From positions 1-64,000 of the forward strand of contig CAMKSE010000005.1 in NCBI GenBank assembly GCA_946415365.1: a stretch of DNA of 64,000 bases. The letters run 5' to 3'. Below the pieces are notes generated by a model. That model was not told where the DNA came from. It did no database searches and was given only the letters and a program-made list of their open reading frames with translations. The position numbers and the translations under genes were made by a program. This DNA comes from an uncultured Prevotellaceae bacterium. Lineage in GTDB: Bacteria; Bacteroidota; Bacteroidia; Bacteroidales; Bacteroidaceae. This document shows, one piece after another, positions 26,158 through 34,271 of this stretch. Position 1 is the stretch's first letter, and each line of letters begins with the position of its first letter.

Positions 26158-28650
26158 ATGAAAAAGTTGTTGATTATGACCATGCTGATGGCCGCCATGC
26201 AGGTCAGTGCCTCGGAGCAGGTGCTGAGCGACGGCTGGAAAGTGCAAAGCTCTGCCACTAAGAAAACGTATAACGCCCAGGTGCCTTCCACCGTCATGGG
26301 CACGCTCACCCGGAACGGTCTCTACAAGGGCATCCTCGAGGGTGTGGCCTACAAACAGTACGACACCAAGCCCTTCGACTGCTCGTGGTGGTACCGCCGC
26401 GACTTCACCCTGAAGGATCTGAGCCCCAAGGAGCATGTGCTCCTGGTGTTCGACGGCATCTGCTACCGTGCCAACGTCTATGTGAACGGCACCCTCATCG
26501 CCTCGAAGGACACGGTCTGCGGCTCGTTCCGCCGTCATGTCCTCGACATCACCTCCGTGGCGAAGGCTAAGAACAAACTGGCTGTCGAGGTGTTCCGTGC
26601 ACAGCCTGGTGACCCCAACATCGGCTTTGTGGACTGGAACCCGCGTCCGCTCGACGAGTCGATGGGACTGTTCCGTGAGGTGCGCGTCATCCGTACGGGT
26701 GATGTGGCCATAGGCGAGGGGAGTGTGGAGTCGAAGATCGACCTGAAGACCCTCAAGGAGGCCTGGCTCACCGTCCGTGCCACGCTTCGCAACCTCTCTG
26801 ACCAGACGGTAAAGGGCGAGGTACGCGGAAAGTTCGACGGCCGTGAGTTCTCTGCGCCTGTCGCCCTCGCGCCCCATGAGGTGCGCGACTTCAGCGTCAG
26901 CGATCTCGAGGCCCTGCACGTGAAGAATCCCCGTCTGTGGTGGTGCTACAACATGGGCAAGCCTGAACTCTACGACATGACCCTTGAGTTTGTCACCGAC
27001 GGTGTAGTGTCCGACGACGAACAGCTCACCTTCGGCATCCGTGAGATCAAGGACTACCATACCTCTGAGGGTTATCGTGGCTTCACCCTCAACGGCAAGC
27101 ACGTGCTGATACGAGGTGCCGGATGGACAGACGACATTTTTCTGCGCGATACGCCCGAGAGTAATGAGGTACAGGTGCGCTACGTGCGCGATATGAACCT
27201 CAACTGCATCCGCTTCGAGAATGTGTGGGGCACGTCGCAGAATATCTATGACCTCTGCGACCGCTATGGTCTGCTCGTGCTCACAGGCTGGAGCTGTCAG
27301 TGGGAGTGGGCAGAGTACCTTGGCAAACCCATCGACAAGAAGTATGGCGGCATCGTCAGCCCTGACGACATCGCCCTTATCAGCCGCTCCTTCGGCGACC
27401 AGGTACGCTGGTTGCGCCGTCATCCCAGCATCATCGCCTGGTTCGTGGGCAGCGACCTTCTGCCGCATCCCGACCTTGAGCGCAGGTATATCGATATCCT
27501 GAAGCAGTCCGACAACCGTCCCCATCTCATCTCTGCCGCTAACACCAAGAGTGAGGTGTCCGGCCTCTCGGGCATGAAGATGGCGGGTCCCTACGACTAT
27601 GTGGCACCCAACTACTGGTATCTGTCTGAGGCTCCCGGCGGTGCCTTCGGCTTCAATACCGAGACGGGCATCGGCGCACAGTTGCCTGTACGTGAGTCCT
27701 TGGAGAAGATGATCGGCAAGAACCTCTGGCCGCTGAACGACGTGTGGTACTACCACTGTACCGTCTCCGCTACCGCCATGAACAATCTCGACCGTCTGCA
27801 GAAGGTCATCAACGGCCGCTACGGTGAGCCTACGGGACTCGAGGATTTCCTGCACAAGGCCGACCTCGTGAACTACGACGGCACCCGTGCCATGTTCGAG
27901 TCGTTCCGTGCCAACGTGCCGCGTGCTACGGGCATCGTGCAATGGATGCTCAACTCCGCCCGCCCCGGCCTCTACTGGCAACTCTACGACTACTACCTCG
28001 TGCCCAATGCCTCGTACTATTCCGTGAAGAAAGGTAACGCTCCGCTGCAGCTGGTGCTCGACTACGCCAAGCATACGGTCTATGCCGTCAACGAGCAGAT
28101 GGATGCGAGCCAGCTTCAGGCTTCCATGAGCCTCTACGGTCTCGACGGCAAGCTTCTTGCCGAGCGCACCTATCCCGTCAGCGTTGCTCCATATTCTTCT
28201 GTGAAGGCCTTCGATGTGCCCGTTGTCGAGGGTGTGTCGTTCCTCTTCCTGACCCTGAAGGACTGTAAGGGCAACGTCATTGCCAACAACGAGTACGCCC
28301 TCTCATCTGTGGCCGACGAGTACGACTGGAGCACCTCCGACTGGTACAAGACCGAGTTCACGCGCTTTGCCGACTACAAGCCGCTGTCTCAGTTGCCGAA
28401 GGCCGATGTTCAGATCAAGTCCAGGGAATTCAAGGACGGTCGTCTGACGCTCACTTTGTCAAACGCCTCCGACTGCGTGGCCTTCTTCATCCGCCTCGCC
28501 GCGAAGGATGCTGTCGGCAACCTCATCGTTCCCGCCTTCTGGAGTGATAACTACGTGAGCATCCCGCCCCGTGGTGAGATTCAGGTCACCTGTGACCTCT
28601 CCGAGGAGCCCCAGACGCTCACCCTCAACGGCTGGAACACTGTAGAATAA
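26158..28650 (+). CDS. Secreted GH2 glycosidase, exo-beta-glucosaminidase-like
   Basis: This 830-residue protein has a signal peptide (MKKLLIMTMLMAAMQVSAS). It shows the GH2 layout: a jelly-roll sugar-binding domain (VPSTVMGTL, WWYRRDF, DGICYRANVYVNG), an immunoglobulin-like domain, and a TIM barrel. The barrel has VGSD (about residue 430) where most GH2 enzymes have NE, and NTETG (about 501) for the nucleophile. An Asp acid/base in a GSD context is known from exo-beta-D-glucosaminidases of the CsxA type, so GlcN-containing substrates are the best guess. A mannosidase-like activity is possible. It stands alone between divergent and downstream promoters. Confidence 0.88.
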   Translation: MKKLLIMTMLMAAMQVSASEQVLSDGWKVQSSATKKTYNAQVPSTVMGTLTRNGLYKGILEGVAYKQYDTKPFDCSWWYRRDFTLKDLSPKEHVLLVFDGICYRANVYVNGTLIASKDTVCGSFRRHVLDITSVAKAKNKLAVEVFRAQPGDPNIGFVDWNPRPLDESMGLFREVRVIRTGDVAIGEGSVESKIDLKTLKEAWLTVRATLRNLSDQTVKGEVRGKFDGREFSAPVALAPHEVRDFSVSDLEALHVKNPRLWWCYNMGKPELYDMTLEFVTDGVVSDDEQLTFGIREIKDYHTSEGYRGFTLNGKHVLIRGAGWTDDIFLRDTPESNEVQVRYVRDMNLNCIRFENVWGTSQNIYDLCDRYGLLVLTGWSCQWEWAEYLGKPIDKKYGGIVSPDDIALISRSFGDQVRWLRRHPSIIAWFVGSDLLPHPDLERRYIDILKQSDNRPHLISAANTKSEVSGLSGMKMAGPYDYVAPNYWYLSEAPGGAFGFNTETGIGAQLPVRESLEKMIGKNLWPLNDVWYYHCTVSATAMNNLDRLQKVINGRYGEPTGLEDFLHKADLVNYDGTRAMFESFRANVPRATGIVQWMLNSARPGLYWQLYDYYLVPNASYYSVKKGNAPLQLVLDYAKHTVYAVNEQMDASQLQASMSLYGLDGKLLAERTYPVSVAPYSSVKAFDVPVVEGVSFLFLTLKDCKGNVIANNEYALSSVADEYDWSTSDWYKTEFTRFADYKPLSQLPKADVQIKSREFKDGRLTLTLSNASDCVAFFIRLAAKDAVGNLIVPAFWSDNYVSIPPRGEIQVTCDLSEEPQTLTLNGWNTVE

Positions 28651-28661
28651 TTACAGACCGA

Positions 28662-28801
28662 TATCGTCGCCATCTGCGACATTATGAATCCGGTGTTTAT
28701 CATTGGTGATTAACCCCGCTGCCATATAAAGGGGGCTGACAGCATTACTGCCAGCCCCCATAAATAATTCGCTAATCGATAATTGGAAGGTGGCGACGAT
28801 A
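28662..28801. repeat. 140-bp segment bounded by 14-bp inverted repeats with an inner hairpin
   Basis: TATCGTCGCCATCT (28662-28675) and AGGTGGCGACGATA (28788-28801) pair at 13 of 14 positions. Inside lies a strong hairpin (GGGGGCTG/CAGCCCCC, 28731-28759) that may end GH2 transcription. It fills most of the GH2-M13 spacer. Confidence 0.6.
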
Positions 28802-28871
28802 GTTCGAGTATTAAAATAAACAAAAATTGTTTCAAATTTAGCAAAAAGTGCTTCTAAAGACGAAATAAGTA

Positions 28872-28902
28872 TTGTGGAATTAGAATAATTTTCTTATCTT
28901 TG
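28872..28902 (+). promoter_or_regulatory. Promoter of the M13 peptidase gene
   Basis: TTG (28872-28874) and TATCTTTG (28895-28902) are 20 nt apart, 54 nt upstream of the first ATG. Confidence 0.65.
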
Positions 28903-28956
28903 TAGGCGAAAAGAAAAAAACGTAGACTAAGAATACAAGGGATACTGTGAAGCTTA

Positions 28957-30999
28957 ATGAATGAGAATATGAAAAGAATGACTCAATGGGTGATGACCGC
29001 CACTCTCATTTTCTGCGGCACAATGATGATGCTGACGTCGTGTACCGACGCTCTCGGCACAGCTGATAACCCCGTAAATCCCGAGCCACCCTACGACCCT
29101 GCCGGAGAGTTGGCCAAGGAGACCTTCATTCACGAATCGTACATGGACCGCACAGTCAAGCCCGGCGACTCGTTCTGGCATTTCGCCCTCGGCAGCTATC
29201 TTAAAGAACCGGATGATGGTGGCACCATGACGAACGCCTTATTATACCAGCAGGTGATTTTGATGAATCCTGATAAAATGAAAGCCTACAATTCTCCCAA
29301 TCATGCGATGCTGCTGCTTCTGGAGGGAAAGGCCTCTGCAGATGATGAGAAGGCCACCCTTGATGGCGTGCTGGCACGGATGAAGCCGGGCAACGACATC
29401 AGCAAAGCCGACATAATCCGGAACATCGGCAAGTTGGCCGACCTAGGATACTGTCCACTACTGGGACATGATGTAATGGTTGTCGATGGCACATTGAGGT
29501 ACACCATCATTCCTGGCCTCGTCTGTGCTAAAGGACTAGATTATAAGACTTTGGAAGAAGTAAAGGAGACAATCAAATCCGAGCTCCAGAACTATTTGGG
29601 CATAGATACCGACAGCGAAGAAGGTGCACGGCTGCTGGAGAATGTGTATGAGATAGAAGTCTGGATAAACAAATTTATAAGAGAATGGATGTATTCTTCT
29701 CCAGAATCGGCCTTCATCGGCTGTGGACGACCCGTCATTACTTCCACCCCCGTGCGCGCTATGGAGGCCTTGGCAAACACCAGAGGTCTCACGCTATCTG
29801 ACAGCGACCTGACGGAAGCGTTCCGCGAGGCTTTCCATATAGATGAAAATACCTATTATCTGCCCGAAGTAGATCGGATATTTCAACTGTTAGACCAGTA
29901 CGACACCGCCACGCTGCAGACCTATCTGAGATACTATGCCTGTGCAAATCTTTGCAAAGCGATGTTTAGTCTCGGAAAGCTTGATTCTGACGTATATATG
30001 GCTATGACTTCACAGGCTAAGCCGATATTCCTCGACTATGAAAAATCTGTGCTCTATCGCAATGCCGACTGTGAGGGGGCCCTCCAGATGCTGGAAGATA
30101 TGCGGACGCTCTTCGAACAGCACATTGAGAATCTCGACTGGCTGAGTGGCGCCACCAAGGACAAGGCCATAGAGAAACTGCAGGCCATGATATTTCATCT
30201 CAAGCCCGAAACCAACTTCTACGAGAACTTCCAACTGACGGGCAAGACACCTGTGGAAGACTTGGTGCAGTACAAAGAGCAGTTGGACGCCTATCTGCGT
30301 AACGATCTGGCTGGAAAAAATGCCAGGGAGAATGAGTGGGAGTACCTGTTGACAAGTCCCAACGGGTCGTCGCTCGCAGATATGAATGCATTCTATGATC
30401 CGAACACCAACGAACTTATCATACTCCCGTTTTTCCTTAGTGATACGTTTTTCTCCACCGACCCGGATCGCCCCATGCGCTATGTGACCCTCTTTACTTT
30501 TGGCCACGAGATGACGCATGGCTTCGACAACACAGGGGCTGCATACGATGCCACGGGTAGGAAATCCGACTGGTGGATGGCCGACGACAAAGCCAAGTTC
30601 CTTGAGAAGCAGCAACAGATGATCGACCGCTACAACGAACTGGAGCAAGTGCCTGGCGTGCCTGCTAACGGCCAAAAGACGCTGGGCGAGAACATTGCCG
30701 ACCTGGGTGGGTTCACGCTGGCCTATGAGATGTGGAATGCCAAACTGAAGGCCGACGGGCTCACCGGAGAGGCCCTGCGCCACCAGCAGCGACAGTTCAT
30801 CCTGGAGATTGCCAATTTTTGGAAAGTAAGCTACCCAGACTCATTTTTAATGACACTATTGGAAATCGACCCCCACTCAGCCAACCACAATCGCGTGAAC
30901 GGTGTCGTGCGTCTTATCGATGACTGGTACGACCTCTTCGGTGTCAAGTCTGGCGACAAGCTCTACGTAGCTCCCGCCGACCGCGTAAGAATATGGTAA
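28957..30999 (+). CDS. M13-family metallopeptidase lipoprotein (PepO/neprilysin-like)
   Basis: This protein has up to 680 residues; an in-frame ATG at 28969 would begin exactly at the lipoprotein signal (lipobox MLTSC). M13 zinc motifs are present: FGHEMTHGF (HExxH, near residue 516) and GENIADLGG (ExxxD, near 578), with the family C-terminus ending DRVRIW. M13 enzymes cut oligopeptides. This one is probably anchored in the outer or inner membrane by lipid. The length is typical for bacterial PepO. It has its own promoter and is followed by a terminator hairpin. Confidence 0.94.
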   Translation: MNENMKRMTQWVMTATLIFCGTMMMLTSCTDALGTADNPVNPEPPYDPAGELAKETFIHESYMDRTVKPGDSFWHFALGSYLKEPDDGGTMTNALLYQQVILMNPDKMKAYNSPNHAMLLLLEGKASADDEKATLDGVLARMKPGNDISKADIIRNIGKLADLGYCPLLGHDVMVVDGTLRYTIIPGLVCAKGLDYKTLEEVKETIKSELQNYLGIDTDSEEGARLLENVYEIEVWINKFIREWMYSSPESAFIGCGRPVITSTPVRAMEALANTRGLTLSDSDLTEAFREAFHIDENTYYLPEVDRIFQLLDQYDTATLQTYLRYYACANLCKAMFSLGKLDSDVYMAMTSQAKPIFLDYEKSVLYRNADCEGALQMLEDMRTLFEQHIENLDWLSGATKDKAIEKLQAMIFHLKPETNFYENFQLTGKTPVEDLVQYKEQLDAYLRNDLAGKNARENEWEYLLTSPNGSSLADMNAFYDPNTNELIILPFFLSDTFFSTDPDRPMRYVTLFTFGHEMTHGFDNTGAAYDATGRKSDWWMADDKAKFLEKQQQMIDRYNELEQVPGVPANGQKTLGENIADLGGFTLAYEMWNAKLKADGLTGEALRHQQRQFILEIANFWKVSYPDSFLMTLLEIDPHSANHNRVNGVVRLIDDWYDLFGVKSGDKLYVAPADRVRIW

Positions 31000-31009
31000 T
31001 TGTAACGAA

Positions 31010-31028
31010 GGGACGGTTCTTTTGTTAG
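31010..31028 (+). repeat. REP-like half-site, GGGACGGTTCTTTTGTTAG
   Basis: The sequence matches one arm of the palindrome at 48238-48285 and variants at 38534 and 39361. Confidence 0.65.
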
Positions 31029-31042
31029 ATTACGTATCTGAA

Positions 31043-31077
31043 AATCCCTCACTGGCTTCAAAAGCTAGTGAGGGATT
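31043..31077 (+). terminator. Terminator after the M13 peptidase gene
   Basis: A long hairpin (AATCCCTCACTGGCTT / AAGCTAGTGAGGGATT, 16-bp stem with one mismatch) has a short loop. The following T-run is weak. Confidence 0.7.
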
Positions 31078-31091
31078 CGATTGTATCTAGG

Positions 31092-31170
31092 TAGTCACGG
31101 GGACAGGTACCTGGGTTGAAAATTGCCATGAAAACAGGCACCCATACCCAGGTGCCTGTCCCCATGACTA
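31092..31170. repeat. 79-bp REP palindrome, family 1, copy A
   Basis: 25-bp arms (beginning TAGTCACGGGGACAGG and its near-complement) flank a centre containing AAATTGCCATGA. It is almost identical to copy C at 34130-34208. It lies between the convergent ends of the M13 and C11 genes. Confidence 0.9.
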
Positions 31171-31220
31171 GAGCTATTTTGCAGGGCGCCTCTCTTTGGT
31201 GGGTTATGAGCCGACAAAGA

Positions 31221-32648
31221 TTATTCGTCGGTATCGTCTCCGAAAGACAGGAAGGTGTTGGTCTTCAACCAGTTGCCCCAGCCCGTGTTCTGGGCGAAGT
31301 TCGTGAGCTCGTAGGCTTCGCCGAAACTGTAGCCCCATGAGGTCCTCGTATGGTAGATCTCGTCATTGACGAGCATGACAGAGAGAGTGTACTCAGAGAT
31401 GGGCTTTTCGTTGTTAAGGAAGACCCATTCGTGGTCGATGATGAATTTGTCGAAGGCAGCCTTGAGCTCCTCGGCATAACCCTTCAGCACGTTGTCACCC
31501 GTGGTCTGGGCCAGTTTCCTGGCATAGTCGAGGGCATCGTAGAAGGGATTGGTGTCGTCGGCTATGTAGGCGAGGCCTGCAGCCAAGTCGATGTCATCCT
31601 TCTGTGTGGGATAGAGCTCGATGAGGCGGCGGGCGATGCGGGCGAAGACGGACTCGAGCTGCTTGTACTCGGAGGTCTTCAGCAGACTGATGTCGCCATT
31701 AAACAGGAAACCGTTGTCGTTATATACCGTGGGCATGCCGGGGGCGATGGCACGCAGCATCTGGCTGGCGGCCTTTTCGAAGTCGGTATTGTCGTAGAGG
31801 CCCTTCACAAGCTCGATGATGGGGTCGCCGTTACTTGCCAGCACATGCATGCTGGTGATGAGGTAGTCGGCCTTGTCGTAGATGTTGCCGATCGACTCCA
31901 TGTTACCCATGAGGCAGTTGTGGAAGAAGATGGCTTTGAAATGGGGTATCTCGGAGTTGGCGATACCTTCAGCAAACTCGTACATGTCCATGGCTTCGAC
32001 GCCGTCGATGGTGGGTAGCCACTCGTCGTAGAGCACGCCGCGGGTGGCTGCAGGCTCGTCGCCGTCCTCATCGCCAGGCAACAGTATCTCTCCGGGGCGT
32101 AAACCCTTAGGATAATCGACATTGACGTCGAAGCCACCGCCATGACCGTAGAGCACGAAGATATAGTCGTCGGCAGGCATATCCTCCTTGACGACGTCGA
32201 TGGCCGTCGAGAGGCTCAGGGGTTCGTAGAGTCCCCATTCAGGGGCATTGATGCTCTCCTCGGCGAGGTTCTCGAGGTCGGTGTCATCCTTCAGCTCGAA
32301 GAACACGATGTCGCCCGGGTTGGCGTATCTGCCCGTGAAGATTTCCTCCTGGGTGATGGTGCCATCGAATTTCATTTCCTCCTCGAACTGCTTGCCGTAC
32401 TTGTAAAAGAAGGCGATGCGCACCTCGCCGCTCTTCATCAGGGGTTTGCACTCATCATAGACATGCTCGATGATCCGGTCCATGGAGCCGCCGGCATTGC
32501 CGAAGACGAACACTGTGTAGCGGGCTTTTTGAGGCTCGGGCTGTTCGGGGTTGATGGGAGAGGACGGATCGTCGTTCTGACTACACGACATGAGGGTTAA
32601 CGTCATCGTTGCTATGAACATCAACATGATCTGACTGATTCTTTTCAT
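31221..32648 (-). CDS. Clostripain-family (C11) cysteine peptidase lipoprotein
   Basis: This 475-residue protein has a lipoprotein signal (TLTLMSCS). The C11 catalytic dyad is visible as YGHGGG (His, about residue 169) and HNCLMGNMES (Cys, about 243). C11 peptidases cleave after basic residues, usually Arg. The N-terminal acid- and Pro-rich linker (PSSPINPEQPEPQ) follows the lipidated Cys, suggesting display on the surface. It is convergent with the M13 peptidase gene and separated from it by REP sequences. No partner gene is in an operon with it. Confidence 0.9.
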   Translation of the reverse strand: MKRISQIMLMFIATMTLTLMSCSQNDDPSSPINPEQPEPQKARYTVFVFGNAGGSMDRIIEHVYDECKPLMKSGEVRIAFFYKYGKQFEEEMKFDGTITQEEIFTGRYANPGDIVFFELKDDTDLENLAEESINAPEWGLYEPLSLSTAIDVVKEDMPADDYIFVLYGHGGGFDVNVDYPKGLRPGEILLPGDEDGDEPAATRGVLYDEWLPTIDGVEAMDMYEFAEGIANSEIPHFKAIFFHNCLMGNMESIGNIYDKADYLITSMHVLASNGDPIIELVKGLYDNTDFEKAASQMLRAIAPGMPTVYNDNGFLFNGDISLLKTSEYKQLESVFARIARRLIELYPTQKDDIDLAAGLAYIADDTNPFYDALDYARKLAQTTGDNVLKGYAEELKAAFDKFIIDHEWVFLNNEKPISEYTLSVMLVNDEIYHTRTSWGYSFGEAYELTNFAQNTGWGNWLKTNTFLSFGDDTDE

Positions 32649-32743
32649 AATTGTGATGGTTTTAAAATAATAGTGATAGTTTTTTTTAAATTAGGATATT
32701 ATTGTTGTTAGTCTATTGTCGTCAGTTTCGCACGCTTTTGGGG

Positions 32744-32751
32744 CAAAGATA
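32744..32751 (-). promoter_or_regulatory. -7 box of the C11 peptidase gene
   Basis: TATCTTTG on the minus strand lies about 95 nt upstream of the ATG. No clear -33 box was seen. Confidence 0.5.
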
Positions 32752-32849
32752 CAAAAATATTTGGAAACTTGTACACTTTGACAAAAAAAACTATAAATAA
32801 ACGCACGAAGATGCTCCGACAGTGGTACAGACCGATGCCCGGGGGTAGT

Positions 32850-32970
32850 TAGTCATGGGGACAGGCACCTGGGTATGGGTGCCTGTTTTCATGGCAATTT
32901 TTTTGCTATATTCCTGATGGTCTCGTTGGAAATCAGAGATGCTGCGCAGACCACATGCTTTGATGACAGC
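32850..32970 (-). pseudogene. REP family 1 copy B with a RAYT transposase C-terminal remnant
   Basis: The palindrome half (from TAGTCATGGGGACAGG) is followed by sequence that on the minus strand reads AASLISNETIRNIAKKLP and then a stop, like the helix-turn-helix end of Y1_Tnp REP-associated transposases. Copy D (38345) has the same arrangement. Nothing else of the gene remains. Confidence 0.55.
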
Positions 32971-33012
32971 GTCGCTCTATCTCGCCCCAAAGGCCGTGTG
33001 AAGATATGGTAG
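32969..33012 (+). pseudogene. Possible 3' remnant of an M13 peptidase gene
   Basis: With one frameshift, this stretch reads SLYLAPK then GRVKIW and a stop. It resembles the end of the intact M13 gene at 30999 (KLYVAPADRVRIW). The match is short, so it could be chance. The rest of the 32.65-33.2 kb spacer holds only REP sequence and promoters. Confidence 0.35.
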
Positions 33013-33098
33013 TAAAAGGTCATTACCTCTTAATCAGGGGGAAAATGTACACAAAAGAATGCGGTTCTGTGACCCACTCAAAAATAATTGCCGGAAGA

Positions 33099-33130
33099 TT
33101 TGGAAGTTAAGAGAATTATTCCTATCTTTG
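33099..33130 (+). promoter_or_regulatory. Promoter of the APH-like gene
   Basis: TTTG (33099-33102) and TATCTTTG (33123-33130) are separated by 20 nt. Confidence 0.65.
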
Positions 33131-33205
33131 CGAACGCAAATCAAATTATTATCTTTAGCAGACAAATATCTCAGACGCCAAATAACAACCATCCCCGCTC
33201 GAGAA

Positions 33206-34081
33206 ATGGAGAAGACGTTTTGTCACGAAACAAATTACCGATCAATCGACCTCTCCTCCTGGGTCAAAGTAGGAGAAGGGGGCAACGGAAGCACTTATGA
33301 AGCCTCCGACCAGCCCGACATCATTCTTAAACTTAACAACAGTCGATACAACGACCTCAAGTCGGTAAAGGAAGAGTTCGATGTCTCTGACGCTGTGGCC
33401 CGTTTGGGACTGTCCACACCGGCTATGATAGAGATTGTCAAGGTTGGCGATGCCTATGCCACTATCTCCCAGCGCATCAAGGATAAGAAATCATTATCGC
33501 GTATCTGTCACGACCAGCCCGAACGCATTGGTGAGATGGCCGGAATCTTAGTGTCGCATCTGAAGCTACTCGAAACCACGCCATGCGACACATCCTTCTT
33601 TCCCGACCGCAAACAAATCGTACTGAGTGCTCTCCGTGATGCCGGTTTCATCCGAAAGAAAGTGAGGGATTTCCTGATTGACACCGTTGAGTCGCTTCCC
33701 GACGTGACCACCTGCTCTCACGGCGACTTCCAGACTGGCAATATTATCATTGCCGATGGTAAGAGTTACTTTATCGACCTGGGACGCTTTGCATACGGAC
33801 ATCCCATGTTCGACATTGCCCACCTGTACCTTGTTTGTGTCGTTTATTCAAAAATGAAAAAAACATGCGACATTTTCCACATGACTCGCGAACAGCTTCT
33901 GCAACTCTGGGATGCTTTTGCTACGGGTTACACGGGTCATGCCGACCATACCGCGTTCGACCGTCAGGTGACTGCTTTGGCTGGTGCCGACGTTATTATG
34001 CGCAACGCCTATGTCGCCCCGAGTCTTCTTGAGAAAATCTTCTTCCGATTCCAAGTTCACAACCTTTTCAAACAATTATAG
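33206..34081 (+). CDS. Aminoglycoside phosphotransferase (APH)-like small-molecule kinase
   Basis: I use the ATG at 33206 because the promoter (33099-33130) lies inside the longer frame that begins at 33059. The 291 residues show a kinase-like fold: a GEGGNGSTYEA nucleotide loop, catalytic HGDFQTGNII (about residue 174) and metal-binding FIDLGR (about 189). The family (choline/aminoglycoside kinase-like) phosphorylates small hydroxyl compounds. Nothing suggests antibiotic resistance specifically. It is a single gene with its own promoter. Confidence 0.85.
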   Translation: MEKTFCHETNYRSIDLSSWVKVGEGGNGSTYEASDQPDIILKLNNSRYNDLKSVKEEFDVSDAVARLGLSTPAMIEIVKVGDAYATISQRIKDKKSLSRICHDQPERIGEMAGILVSHLKLLETTPCDTSFFPDRKQIVLSALRDAGFIRKKVRDFLIDTVESLPDVTTCSHGDFQTGNIIIADGKSYFIDLGRFAYGHPMFDIAHLYLVCVVYSKMKKTCDIFHMTREQLLQLWDAFATGYTGHADHTAFDRQVTALAGADVIMRNAYVAPSLLEKIFFRFQVHNLFKQL

Positions 34082-34101
34082 GCGATGACTCCTGTGGTTG
34101 T

Positions 34102-34124
34102 CACACGGTGCCAGGCACGGTGTG
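34102..34124. repeat. REP-like palindrome around GGTGCCAGGCACGG
   Basis: CACACGGTGCC and GGCACGGTGTG form a compact hairpin. It lies just after the APH-like gene and next to REP copy C. Confidence 0.6.
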
Positions 34125-34129
34125 TTAAG

Positions 34130-34208
34130 TAGTCACGGGGACAGGTACCTGGGTTGAAAATTGCCATGAAAACAGGCACCCATACCCAGGTGCCTGTCCC
34201 CGTGACTA
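34130..34208. repeat. 79-bp REP palindrome, family 1, copy C
   Basis: It is nearly identical to copy A (31092-31170) and lies between the convergent APH-like and sensor kinase genes, where it may also act as a terminator. Confidence 0.9.
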
Positions 34209-34271
34209 TCCGACTGCAAAGTTACTACATTTTTCAAAATTTAAAATATTGAATCATTCTCTGATGAAATG

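Noticed and set aside
26143..28074. 643-codon open frame on the minus strand opposite the GH2 gene
   Set aside because: It lies wholly antisense to a convincing GH2 protein, has no promoter, signal or domain pattern, and its composition is that of a reversed high-GC coding strand.
33059..33205. Upstream extension of the APH-like gene (49 extra codons)
   Set aside because: The promoter boxes lie inside this stretch, so it cannot be translated from that transcript.
33206..34081. Aminoglycoside resistance gene
   Set aside because: Only the general APH/choline kinase fold motifs are visible; nothing indicates antibiotic specificity.
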